From: an uncultured Pelagibacteraceae bacterium
Lineage (GTDB): Bacteria > Pseudomonadota > Alphaproteobacteria > Pelagibacterales > Pelagibacteraceae
Length of the DNA stretch: 53,504 nucleotides
Assembly (NCBI GenBank): GCA_902568425.1
Contig: CACFQM010000003.1
Coordinates: forward strand, 1 to 53,504
Direction of reading: 5' to 3'
The translations under genes and the position numbers were made by a program. Below the pieces are notes generated by a model that saw only the letters and a list, made by a program, of their open reading frames with translations, was not told the DNA's origin and did not search any database. Below are positions 42,943 through 50,525 of this stretch, piece by piece. Position 1 is the first letter of the stretch. The number at the start of each line of letters is the position of its first letter.

Positions 42943-43632
42943 TTATTTCGTAACTCTCAAAACTATTAATTTTTCTTTTATCTTAAATACTTGAGAAATT
43001 TTTTTGAGAGTACCTGTTCTAATTATGTCGCCATATGAAATTATATTTCTTCCTCTATTATCTATAATTTTTCCACCTAATATTGCAAAAATTGTGCTAT
43101 TATTTTTATTTATTATTTTCTTAAAATTTTTGTGAACCTCTATAAATATTTTTGATTTACCTATCTTATAAAATTGATCTTTACCAAATAACGGTTTTTT
43201 AAATTTAATAAAATTTTCGTCTATTTTTTTAGAATAGTTTTTGCCCTCATAAGGTTTTTTTCGTCTACCATAATCATCTTTAAATCTAACTAAATCATGT
43301 TTATCCATAGGTGTCTCAAATTCTAATGCGGTAACACCATTTTTAGATACACCCTCAATAGAATGAAATAGGCCTGTTCTAATCATCAGTTTTGAAGGTG
43401 CAGAATAATATTCTGAAGTTTCTTTCCATAAACCCAATTGAATTTTAGCTTTTCCATCTAAAACTATAAAACCTGTTTTCTTTTTTGGGTGACAATGCAA
43501 CGAGGTTCTGTGATTTTTTTTAATTTTAAGATAAGTAACTGATAATTTGTTTAAGTGTCTATAAATAGTATACTCATAACCCCAAGGTTTCATTACAACC
43601 TTATTATCGTAAAAACTACTTTTTTTTATCAT
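42943..43632 (-). CDS. Bicupin protein, mannose-6-phosphate isomerase type II-like
   Basis: The 229 residues hold two cupin-like parts. The first (about 10-110) has VVMKPWGYEYTIYRH, LHCHPKKKTGFIVLDGKAKI with three probable metal ligands, and GLFHSIEGV, close to the cupin of type II mannose-6-phosphate isomerases. The second (about 150-229) is degenerate, with few His. It could be a sugar isomerase, epimerase or binding protein for the sugar built by this operon. It overlaps the DJ-1-like gene by 17 bases. Confidence 0.7.
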   Translation of the reverse strand: MIKKSSFYDNKVVMKPWGYEYTIYRHLNKLSVTYLKIKKNHRTSLHCHPKKKTGFIVLDGKAKIQLGLWKETSEYYSAPSKLMIRTGLFHSIEGVSKNGVTALEFETPMDKHDLVRFKDDYGRRKKPYEGKNYSKKIDENFIKFKKPLFGKDQFYKIGKSKIFIEVHKNFKKIINKNNSTIFAILGGKIIDNRGRNIISYGDIIRTGTLKKISQVFKIKEKLIVLRVTK

Positions 43633-44149
43633 TAAAAAAATCTAATGTGGCCCTCATCCAAGGTCCCATATCTTTATAATGTGCTGTTGTAATAATTTTA
43701 CTATCAACTACTGCGGGTAAGTCAGTATAGATTGCTCCAGCATTAACTATATCATCTTCTAAATGATAATAGCCTGCAATTTTTTTACCTTTTACAATTT
43801 TTGCTGAAATTAAAAGTTGAACGCCGCTACAAATGCAGGCTATAACTTTTCCAGATTTGTGGAATTCTGATATGAAATTTATAAATTTTTTATTTTGTCT
43901 AGTTTTTTCTAAAGCTTTAACACCACCGGGAAGAACTAACAGATCATAATCTTTTATATTTAAGTCACTTATATCTTTAACGGGGTAGTCTTTTATTGGC
44001 GGCAATGGAGTGCCTAAAATTCCTTGCACTGGTTTACCTCCTATCAAACAAACATCAAGTTTACTTTTTTCCTCAAGTAGTCGATAAAAAGGATATATAA
44101 ACTCGTGATCTTGAGCTAGTGCACCACTTATAATGATGGAAGAAAACAT
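43616..44149 (-). CDS. DJ-1/PfpI family protein
   Basis: Class I glutamine-amidotransferase-like fold of 177 residues. LLVLPGGVKALEKTR near 70-84 and VIACICSGVQLLISA near 102-116 give the nucleophilic-elbow Cys of the DJ-1/PfpI family (ACICSG), followed by the ITTAHYKDMGP block. Functions in the family include deglycase/glyoxalase activity and chaperones, and some act in biosynthetic clusters. Placement between a radical SAM enzyme and a cupin inside a sugar operon suggests a biosynthetic role, not proven. Confidence 0.8.
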   Translation of the reverse strand: MFSSIIISGALAQDHEFIYPFYRLLEEKSKLDVCLIGGKPVQGILGTPLPPIKDYPVKDISDLNIKDYDLLVLPGGVKALEKTRQNKKFINFISEFHKSGKVIACICSGVQLLISAKIVKGKKIAGYYHLEDDIVNAGAIYTDLPAVVDSKIITTAHYKDMGPWMRATLDFFNDKKK

Positions 44150-44199
44150 TTTTTGATTATATTAAATTAATTTTTTAACTACAAGTTTTAACTTAATTA

Positions 44200-45717
44200 C
44201 TAATAATTTACTTTCTCAAAATTATGCTTTCTTTTAAGCTTATGAGAGGACATTTTTTCAATATGAGAAACTGTTTGTTCGCCAAAAGTTTTTTTAACCA
44301 TAGAAAGGTAATCTTGGCTTTTAAAATAGGTGTCGAAAGCTTTGTCTCTAAATTCTAAAACCTCTGAGCCTTTTATATGTTCTGTTCTTAAAGGTAATGT
44401 TTGATAAGAGTGTTGGGAGTACCCAATCCATCCTGGACCATTTTCATCATCCGGAAGGGCCCACTTCTTATTCTTCGCCATCGGATAAAGTTGTGATCCA
44501 GGATATGCCATGCCTGAATAAAAATTTGCCCATTCACTGTTTACTCTTAAAGATAAATCTAAAGTTTCTTTCATAGAGTCAAAATTATCATCTGGTAGAC
44601 CAAAAATATAATTTGCCCCAACATAAAAGCCCATATCCCTTACTTTTCTCACAATTCCCTCAATATCAAAATTATCAAACCTTCCTTTTACAACTCCATC
44701 TCTCACATGTTTTGAACTCGATTCTATTCCTAGAGCTAACCACCTTATGCCAGCCTTGAGCATTTTTTTTAACATTTCATCATCATTTAAAGTATCTATT
44801 CTTGCATATGCCCAAAAGTTTAAAACTTTACCGTATCCTGAGTTAATAATTTCATCACATATACCTGTTACTTGTTTTGGATTTAAAACAAACATTTCAT
44901 CTGGAATTTTTATATTTGTAATTTTGTAATCCTCAACCAAAATTTTAATTTGTTCAATAATATGTTTTGGAGACCAAAACCTTATGGTGTTTCTTTCAAA
45001 TGGAGCATTGATACAACAAAAAGTACATTTGAAAGGGCACCCGAGGCTTGTTTGTAAAGATGCATAACTTTTAATAGTATCTAGTTTGCCAAAAGTATGC
45101 CAATTATGTGCTTTATATTTTTTCATATCCAGTAATTTCCAAGCTTGCCCGGGTAAACTTTGGTCTAAATCTTCAAACATTTTAGCCGAGGGATTTGAAC
45201 AGACCTTTTTGTCTTTATCAAAATACCATAATCCAGGAATTTTTTTTAAATCTTTTGTTTTTCCTTTAAGAAAACTAATTAGTTCTATTACAGTAAGCGG
45301 CCCTTCTCCCTGACAAACATATGTATAAGGTTCTTCTTCTAATGTTTTTTTTGGTAGAGCTGATGCGTGTGTTCCTATTACAATAGACTTTATTTCATTT
45401 GATGTTATTTCATTTAGTTTTGAGCATGTCTTTTTTCCACCAGGCATACACTGAGTTGATGCGGATGGTTGTTGTCCATAAACCATAAAGATTGCTAACT
45501 TTGGATTTTTTTGTGCTATCTTCTCTGCAGTTTTTTCGTGTGTTAAATTTTCTGCTTCAGCATCCAAAATTTCAGCTGTAAAACCTTTTTTTATTAAAAA
45601 ATTTGCAATTAAAGATGACCATACAGGAGGTTCGATGGCCGCATAATCGTTTGCAAGACCTTGATAAACTTCAAGCCTAGAAGGTGGTGTAATTAGTAAA
45701 GCATCAATATTAGACAT
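44200..45717 (-). CDS. B12-binding-domain radical SAM protein
   Basis: The 505 residues start with a cobalamin-binding-like Rossmann domain (about 1-150; LLITPPSRLEVYQGL, IVIGTHASALPKK). The radical SAM domain follows with the [4Fe-4S] ligands Cys227, Cys231 and Cys234 in LGCPFKCTFCC. ALGIESSSKHVRDGV and ANYIFGLPDDNFDSM are also typical of this class. Related enzymes methylate unactivated carbons or phosphorus, or rearrange sugars. Here it may add a branch or methyl to the operon's sugar. The usual DxHxxG cobalamin motif is not evident. Confidence 0.87.
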   Translation of the reverse strand: MSNIDALLITPPSRLEVYQGLANDYAAIEPPVWSSLIANFLIKKGFTAEILDAEAENLTHEKTAEKIAQKNPKLAIFMVYGQQPSASTQCMPGGKKTCSKLNEITSNEIKSIVIGTHASALPKKTLEEEPYTYVCQGEGPLTVIELISFLKGKTKDLKKIPGLWYFDKDKKVCSNPSAKMFEDLDQSLPGQAWKLLDMKKYKAHNWHTFGKLDTIKSYASLQTSLGCPFKCTFCCINAPFERNTIRFWSPKHIIEQIKILVEDYKITNIKIPDEMFVLNPKQVTGICDEIINSGYGKVLNFWAYARIDTLNDDEMLKKMLKAGIRWLALGIESSSKHVRDGVVKGRFDNFDIEGIVRKVRDMGFYVGANYIFGLPDDNFDSMKETLDLSLRVNSEWANFYSGMAYPGSQLYPMAKNKKWALPDDENGPGWIGYSQHSYQTLPLRTEHIKGSEVLEFRDKAFDTYFKSQDYLSMVKKTFGEQTVSHIEKMSSHKLKRKHNFEKVNY

Positions 45718-45734
45718 ATTATTTATATATATAT

Positions 45735-46937
45735 TTATAATTCATCAGTATATCTATTTTTTCCTAATGTTTTTCTTTTTAAGCTATTAAGTAAGGAGTA
45801 ATAAATAAAGTTTGCACATGTTTCAACGTAAATTAATAGAAATATAAATATATTTGATTTTTTTGCTATAGCAAATATCTCTCTAAAATTATAAATAGAT
45901 TGAAAAAACTTTGATATTTTGAGATCTCTTAACAAAATTTGTTTACAACAAATTCTTTTGTACCAATAAGGTATTATTCGGAGATTTTTATCTGTTTTTA
46001 TTCTTTTTGGATCAACTTTTTCTAAGAAATAATAAATTTTTTTAAAGAATTTTTTATCCTCATATTCTTCTTGGGTCTTAGTGCTAAATTTTTTTGTATA
46101 ATTTAATAATTTATTATTATTACTTAATAATTCTTTTAATATCTCTACACATTCCTCTTTTGTCATAAATTGTAAAAGTTCATCATCTTTATATAACAAT
46201 TTATTTTGTGGAGCATATTCTGAAACACAAGCTGTTCCACAAAGACCAGATTGAATTATTCTTCCCTTTAATTGATATTGATTTTTAAATATACTTTTTT
46301 CTGGATAGTTACTTATTTTGTTCCAAGTTGTTTTAGAGAAATTGATGACAATTTTTGACTCACAGATCAAATTAACAAGATCTTTGTCTGATATATAATT
46401 TTCAACATTATTTCCTACGACTTTCACTTTTATTCCATTATTCTCAATAAATTCAATAAATTTTTTTCTATCTTTATTAACTTTGCCGAAAAAAAGTACA
46501 TCAGTTCTCTTTTCTAAAGCCATATCTTTATATAATGATCCATCCGACTCAACTAACCAATTATAAGCAGGTATACCTAACTCTTTATATTTTAATAGTG
46601 AAATTGGATCAGTTAATACAACGTGGCATGAACAGGCTGTTATTAGATTTAAATTATGTCGCTCATAATTATCTAATGTCATCATAACTTTTTTTACATT
46701 TTTTATTTTATTTATAAAATAATAATTTACAAATTTTTGATAATCTACATCAAAAAAAACGGTATCAATTTTGTTATCTATTATAAAATTATTTACTTGA
46801 GATATAGTATTTAAATAGTTTTTTTTTAATTGATCTAAATATAAAAACTTTACTTCATAAAAATTTGATATTTTAGAAATTATAAATTTATTCCAATCCC
46901 ACTGGGCTTTAAATAAAATAAGTGCTTTTTTTTTCAT
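45735..46937 (-). CDS. CgeB-like glycosyltransferase
   Basis: The 400 residues look like a GT-B protein of the CgeB/DUF3880 type: a divergent N-terminal domain (about 1-140), DVLFFGKVNKDRKKFIEFIE near 145-164, ESKIVINFSKTTWN near 192-205, and the donor-domain block FKNQYQLKGRIIQSGLCGTA near 216-235 and VSEYAPQ. The C-terminal 80 residues are basic, with a hydrophobic stretch near 363-380 that may touch the membrane. Donor and acceptor are unknown. It heads the minus-strand operon and lies 15 bases from the tRNA gene. Confidence 0.7.
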   Translation of the reverse strand: MKKKALILFKAQWDWNKFIISKISNFYEVKFLYLDQLKKNYLNTISQVNNFIIDNKIDTVFFDVDYQKFVNYYFINKIKNVKKVMMTLDNYERHNLNLITACSCHVVLTDPISLLKYKELGIPAYNWLVESDGSLYKDMALEKRTDVLFFGKVNKDRKKFIEFIENNGIKVKVVGNNVENYISDKDLVNLICESKIVINFSKTTWNKISNYPEKSIFKNQYQLKGRIIQSGLCGTACVSEYAPQNKLLYKDDELLQFMTKEECVEILKELLSNNNKLLNYTKKFSTKTQEEYEDKKFFKKIYYFLEKVDPKRIKTDKNLRIIPYWYKRICCKQILLRDLKISKFFQSIYNFREIFAIAKKSNIFIFLLIYVETCANFIYYSLLNSLKRKTLGKNRYTDEL

Positions 46938-46952
46938 TTAGTTAAAAGGTCT

Positions 46953-47029
46953 TGGTAGCGGGGAGTGGAGTCGAACCACCGACCTTTGGCTTATGAGTCC
47001 AACGCTCTAACCAACTGAGCTACCCCGCC
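46953..47029 (-). tRNA. tRNA-Met (CAT anticodon)
   Basis: The minus strand from 47029 reads GGCGGGGTAGCTCAGTTGG, a D-arm, anticodon loop CTCATAA (anticodon CAT), T-arm GGTTCGACTCC and the encoded end CCCCGCTACCA. The length is 77 bases including CCA. It looks like elongator tRNA-Met; an Ile2 tRNA read through lysidine cannot be ruled out by eye. It stands between two polysaccharide genes, with no integrase or repeated 3' end seen. Confidence 0.95.
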
Positions 47030-47056
47030 ATTTAGCTTGATACAGTTTATAATACT

Positions 47057-48214
47057 TTATAATAAATTATCAATTGTTTGAGCAATATACTTTGCTTTAT
47101 TTACACTTATTTTATGGTGATTAGGTAAAACTAGATATTTATCTTCTACATAATCCATATTGGGAAAAGAATTCCCTTTTATAAATTTTTTAAAAATTGA
47201 GTACTTATCGTTTCTAAAATGAACCTGGTTAGACTCAATTTTTTTTTCACGTAATTTTTTTTGAATTCTATCTTTTTCTTCAGATATTAAAGTAAATAAC
47301 CAAGCGGCATGAGTTCTTTTTCCATCATCTTTATCAACACAAAAAATATTTGAATTTTTTGAAAGTATATCTTTATAAATTTTAAAAATTTTTTGCCTGT
47401 GCTTGAGTAGTTTATTAAATTCTTTTAAAGCTGTAAAACCAAGAGAAGCTCCAAGATCTGTCATTTGATATTTATATCCTACTTCAAAAATATCATTTTC
47501 CCATACTCCTTTTTGTTTGTCTTCTCTGCTGATACCAAACCATCTAATTCTTTTTGCTTTCTCTATAAGTTTTTTATTTTTTATACAAAGCATTCCACCA
47601 TCACCGGTTGTTATGTGTTTTATTGCCTGAAAACTAAACATTGTGAAATCGCTTATACTACCTATTGGTTTTTTTTTATAAGTAGCTCCGATTGCATGGG
47701 CAGCATCTTCTATTAATGGTATGTTGTGTTTCTTTGCCAAACTTTGCAGTTCATCGATATCACATGGAAGGCCGCCATAATGCATACATATTATTGCTTT
47801 TGTTTTTTTTGTTAAATTTTTTTTGACACTTTCGACACTGATATTCATCGTTTCGATATCTATATCTGCAAATTTAATTTTTATTCCCATGTATAAAAAA
47901 GGAATGTTTGTAGCTGTGCACGTATAAACTGGAGCAATAACCTCATCACCTTTTTTTAAACCTGCTAAAATATACGCAAGATGAAGGGCGTCTGTACCTG
48001 AGCCTGTAGAAATACAATGGTTTTTTTTTGCAAACATTATTTTGAATTTTTTTTCAAACTTATCTACCAAAGGTCCCTGTCCTATCCAACGACCAGACAA
48101 AACCTTTTTAACCTCTTTAAAGGATGATTTAGATATATATGGATAAAAGAGCACTGTTCCATCTTTTGGTTCCATTAAGGGTAGCTCTTTAAACGACATA
48201 TTATTGATTAACAT
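47057..48214 (-). CDS. DegT/DnrJ/EryC1/StrS sugar aminotransferase
   Basis: PLP-dependent nucleotide-sugar aminotransferase of 385 residues. STGSGTDALHLAYILAGL near 69-86, VYTCTATNIPFLYMG, LIEDAAHAIGATYK near 167-180 and FSFQAIKHITTGDGGM with Schiff-base Lys199 are present. It keeps the lysine, unlike the ColD-type relative about 9 kb away, so it is a true transaminase converting a keto sugar to an amino sugar. A second in-frame ATG at 48199 is possible. It lies just upstream of the tRNA on the same strand. Confidence 0.88.
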   Translation of the reverse strand: MLINNMSFKELPLMEPKDGTVLFYPYISKSSFKEVKKVLSGRWIGQGPLVDKFEKKFKIMFAKKNHCISTGSGTDALHLAYILAGLKKGDEVIAPVYTCTATNIPFLYMGIKIKFADIDIETMNISVESVKKNLTKKTKAIICMHYGGLPCDIDELQSLAKKHNIPLIEDAAHAIGATYKKKPIGSISDFTMFSFQAIKHITTGDGGMLCIKNKKLIEKAKRIRWFGISREDKQKGVWENDIFEVGYKYQMTDLGASLGFTALKEFNKLLKHRQKIFKIYKDILSKNSNIFCVDKDDGKRTHAAWLFTLISEEKDRIQKKLREKKIESNQVHFRNDKYSIFKKFIKGNSFPNMDYVEDKYLVLPNHHKISVNKAKYIAQTIDNLL

Positions 48215-48297
48215 GGAGTTTTATAAATTTCAAATAATTTTTAATTTTCCTTAATTTAAAAATTTGATAATAGTGATTATTATAATTTGACTATCAG

Positions 48298-49152
48298 ATG
48301 GAAAACGAAATCACAGTTTTATTCGTAAGTTATCACTCAGACGACATTATAGAAAAGTCAATTATGACGATTGACAAAAATATCAAGATAATTGTTGTTG
48401 AAAATTCTCAGAATAAAATTTTGAAAAAAAAACTCGAGGAAAAATATTCAAATGTAAAAGTAATCATTCCCCATAAAAATTTAGGAAATGGAGCTGGTAT
48501 AAATTATGGAATTAAACACATTGATACGATCTATGCATTTTACCTTGATGTGGATACTGAAGTGTTTCCAGACACAATTCAAAATTTAATTTCTGCAGCA
48601 AAACAAATTAAAGAGTTTTCTATACTCGCTCCAAAAATAAACAATTTTGAGTATAAAAAAGAATGCTACATGGATTTTCAAAATAAATCTAAGTATTCAA
48701 AAATGAAATTTGTTACTGGTTGTGCTCTATTTTTTAACATTAAAATATTTAAGGAAATAGGATTTTTTGACGAAAAGATTTTTCTCTATTACGAAGAAAA
48801 TGATTTCTATGAGAGATGTTTAAGTGAAAAAAAATATATATTTCTTGTCGAAAATTCAAAAATAAATCATAAAGGAAATTCTTCGGTAGATGAAAAATAT
48901 AAGGATGAAATAGAAATTAATAGAAACTGGCACCTTATGTGGTCGACGTTTTATTTTTACAAAAAACATTTTGGAATTATAAAAGCTTATTTTAAAATAC
49001 TACCGAAATTTAGCTCAGCGTTTTTAAAATTTGTAATCTTTTTTTTAATAAATAATAAAAAAAAGAGAGATATATATTTTGCAAGATTTAATGGTTCTAT
49101 AAACTCTATTATTGGAAAAAAGTCTTGGTATAGACCAAAAATATCAAAATAA
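48298..49152 (+). CDS. Glycosyltransferase family 2 (rhamnosyltransferase-like)
   Basis: GT-A sugar transferase of 284 residues. TVLFVSYHSDDIIEKSI (6-22), IPHKNLGNGAGINYGI near 57-72, and the metal-binding YLDVDTEVFPDTIQ near 82-95 are the nucleotide-sugar site. FVTGCALFFNIKIF and IGFFDEKIFLYYEENDFYER near 157-176 are characteristic of the WcaA/rhamnosyltransferase group. A basic, hydrophobic C-terminus (about 225-260) may associate with the membrane. The exact sugar is unknown. It closes the polysaccharide island. Confidence 0.86.
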   Translation: MENEITVLFVSYHSDDIIEKSIMTIDKNIKIIVVENSQNKILKKKLEEKYSNVKVIIPHKNLGNGAGINYGIKHIDTIYAFYLDVDTEVFPDTIQNLISAAKQIKEFSILAPKINNFEYKKECYMDFQNKSKYSKMKFVTGCALFFNIKIFKEIGFFDEKIFLYYEENDFYERCLSEKKYIFLVENSKINHKGNSSVDEKYKDEIEINRNWHLMWSTFYFYKKHFGIIKAYFKILPKFSSAFLKFVIFFLINNKKKRDIYFARFNGSINSIIGKKSWYRPKISK

Positions 49153-49178
49153 AATATTTGCTAATTTTAAATTATCTA

Positions 49179-49208
49179 TTGACTCCAAATTATAAAATTG
49201 TTCATAAT
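49179..49208 (+). promoter_or_regulatory. Predicted promoter of the tandem winged-helix regulator
   Basis: TTGACT (49179-49184) and CATAAT (49203-49208) are separated by 18 bases. The -10 is wholly within the left arm of the adjacent inverted repeat. Transcription would begin near 49215, inside the right arm, about 30 bases before the ATG. Confidence 0.55.
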
Positions 49209-49225
49209 AACCCATTATGAACAAT
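49197..49225. promoter_or_regulatory. Perfect 12-bp inverted repeat, probable operator
   Basis: ATTGTTCATAAT (49197-49208) and ATTATGAACAAT (49214-49225) are exact reverse complements with the spacer AACCC. It covers the -10 and start region of the downstream regulator. Symmetry and placement suggest a dimer-binding operator, most simply for autorepression. No U-run follows, so it is not a terminator. Confidence 0.65.
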
Positions 49226-49245
49226 CGCAGTTATTTATAAAAAAA

Positions 49246-50190
49246 ATGGAGTTTGAAAAAAAAATTACCTTCGAGACTATTCGGGAAAATTTCGAAAAAA
49301 ATATAAATCAAATATTGCCAACTTTTTTTGAAATGCAAAGTACTTTTTTGTCTGGAATATACAAACGTTACGGAGATTTAGAAGGTGGACAAATTGTTAT
49401 ATATTTTGCACGAAATCTTCATTTAAAGGTTATGAGGAAAAGAGAGGAAGACTTAAGTTTTGATCTTTCACTTGATAAGTTTTGGTTTAATCACCAAAAT
49501 ACAACGCAAGATAAACTAAAGATAATTTCAGTTTCAAGATTCACGGGGTTACCAAAAGAAACCACTAGGAGAAAAATAATACAATTAACTAAACTAAAAC
49601 ATTTAAAAAAATCTAACAAAAATAACCTTTATTGGGAACCTTCATCTCAAGCAAAAGATACTTACGTGCTCATTATAAAAGAACAAATCAAGTCATTATC
49701 AAAATTTTTATTCGAACAATCTAAATTTTTAAATATTGATGTACCTTTTTCGAAATTTTACAAAGAGATTGAGAAAAATTATTGCTTTTATTGGTATCAT
49801 TATTTGACTACACAACTTGATTTTATGAAATATTGGCAAAAAAAGACGAATGACCTTGAGATACTCTTAATTGGATTACAAAGTTTAATTCAATCATTAA
49901 ATTATTTAAAACAAACCAGTATTAAACATAATGTATCAAACAAATATCCAGATATTAGTGCCACCTCTGTATCAGAGGTAACTGGCATACCTCGCGCAAC
50001 ATGTATAAGAAAGTTAGAACTTTTATCAAAAGCTAAATTTATTAAAAAAGATCCACTTAGTAAAAGATATAACTTAGTAAACAATGAAAATAATGGAAAT
50101 TTTTTAAATCATCCTTTGACAAATGCTAAAGAAACAGCTGGACGATTTGCTGAGTTCTCTTCAATGATTTATCGAGCTGTTTTAAGATAG
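49246..50190 (+). CDS. Tandem winged-helix (MarR/IclR-like) regulator
   Basis: I do not recognise a named family. From the ATG at 49246 the 314 residues contain two HTH-like units that resemble each other: IISVSRFTGLPKETTRRKII near 93-112, and TSVSEVTGIPRATCIRKLEL near 240-259, each followed by a short wing (LKHLKKSNKNNLYW and AKFIKKDPLSKRYNLV). The region between is helical and aromatic. The longer TTG start at 49198 is unlikely, because the predicted promoter and operator lie in that stretch. A self-binding operator is suggested. Possibly a general stress or surface-gene regulator; the target is unknown. Confidence 0.7.
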   Translation: MEFEKKITFETIRENFEKNINQILPTFFEMQSTFLSGIYKRYGDLEGGQIVIYFARNLHLKVMRKREEDLSFDLSLDKFWFNHQNTTQDKLKIISVSRFTGLPKETTRRKIIQLTKLKHLKKSNKNNLYWEPSSQAKDTYVLIIKEQIKSLSKFLFEQSKFLNIDVPFSKFYKEIEKNYCFYWYHYLTTQLDFMKYWQKKTNDLEILLIGLQSLIQSLNYLKQTSIKHNVSNKYPDISATSVSEVTGIPRATCIRKLELLSKAKFIKKDPLSKRYNLVNNENNGNFLNHPLTNAKETAGRFAEFSSMIYRAVLR

Positions 50191-50194
50191 TTGA

Positions 50195-50410
50195 CTAAAG
50201 TGTTAAAATTATACCAAAGACTGCTATAGCAGATAAAGCTGCTAGTGAGATAACCATATTTTGTCTTTTTGTTTTTTTTTCTTCATCTTTAACTCTTTTT
50301 ATTAGATTATTTAAATCTACTTTAGATGAAGAACCTAATGATGAATTGCTTTCATTATATTTGTCCTCACTTAGATAGTCTTTTTGTAAAGAATTTTCCC
50401 TATCACTCAT
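50195..50410 (-). CDS. Small C-terminally anchored membrane protein
   Basis: The 71 residues are a hydrophilic, Ser/Glu/Lys-rich N-terminal 50 residues (SLGSSSKVDLNNLIKRVKDE) followed by one hydrophobic span at about 53-71 (VISLAALSAIAVFGIILTL) that ends the protein. The positive KKTKRQN just before the span suggests an N-in orientation. I do not recognise the family. It is convergent with the regulator (four-base gap). Confidence 0.55.
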   Translation of the reverse strand: MSDRENSLQKDYLSEDKYNESNSSLGSSSKVDLNNLIKRVKDEEKKTKRQNMVISLAALSAIAVFGIILTL

Positions 50411-50525
50411 TCCTTATTCAACCACAAAAAAAGTTTTTAAAGAACAATTTATTTGGATTTAAGAGGTTTTTAAATGTTCAAAATGGGTTGGAAAAGCCGA
50501 AAAACCATCATAGGTAGAATTAAAA
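50411..50525. other. Intergenic gap with a possible micro-ORF
   Basis: This 115-base gap lies between the small membrane protein's start and the aminotransferase's end. On the plus strand, AAGAGG (50461-50466) stands seven bases before an ATG (50474) that opens a 19-codon basic peptide, MFKMGWKSRKTIIGRIKII, ending in TAA at 50531-50533 inside the aminotransferase 3' end. No other feature is convincing. Confidence 0.25.

Noticed and set aside
48271..48290. AT-rich dyad ATAATA/TATTAT upstream of the glycosyltransferase at 48298
   Set aside because: Short and purely A/T; expected by chance at this base composition.
30692..49152. CRISPR array, prophage or transposon in the sugar island
   Set aside because: No regularly spaced repeats, integrase, transposase or phage structural genes were found; every large frame fits sugar or housekeeping functions.
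49197..49225. Inverted repeat as a Rho-independent terminator of the upstream glycosyltransferase
   Set aside because: No U-run follows on either strand, and a promoter-like -35/-10 pair overlaps it, so an operator is the better reading.
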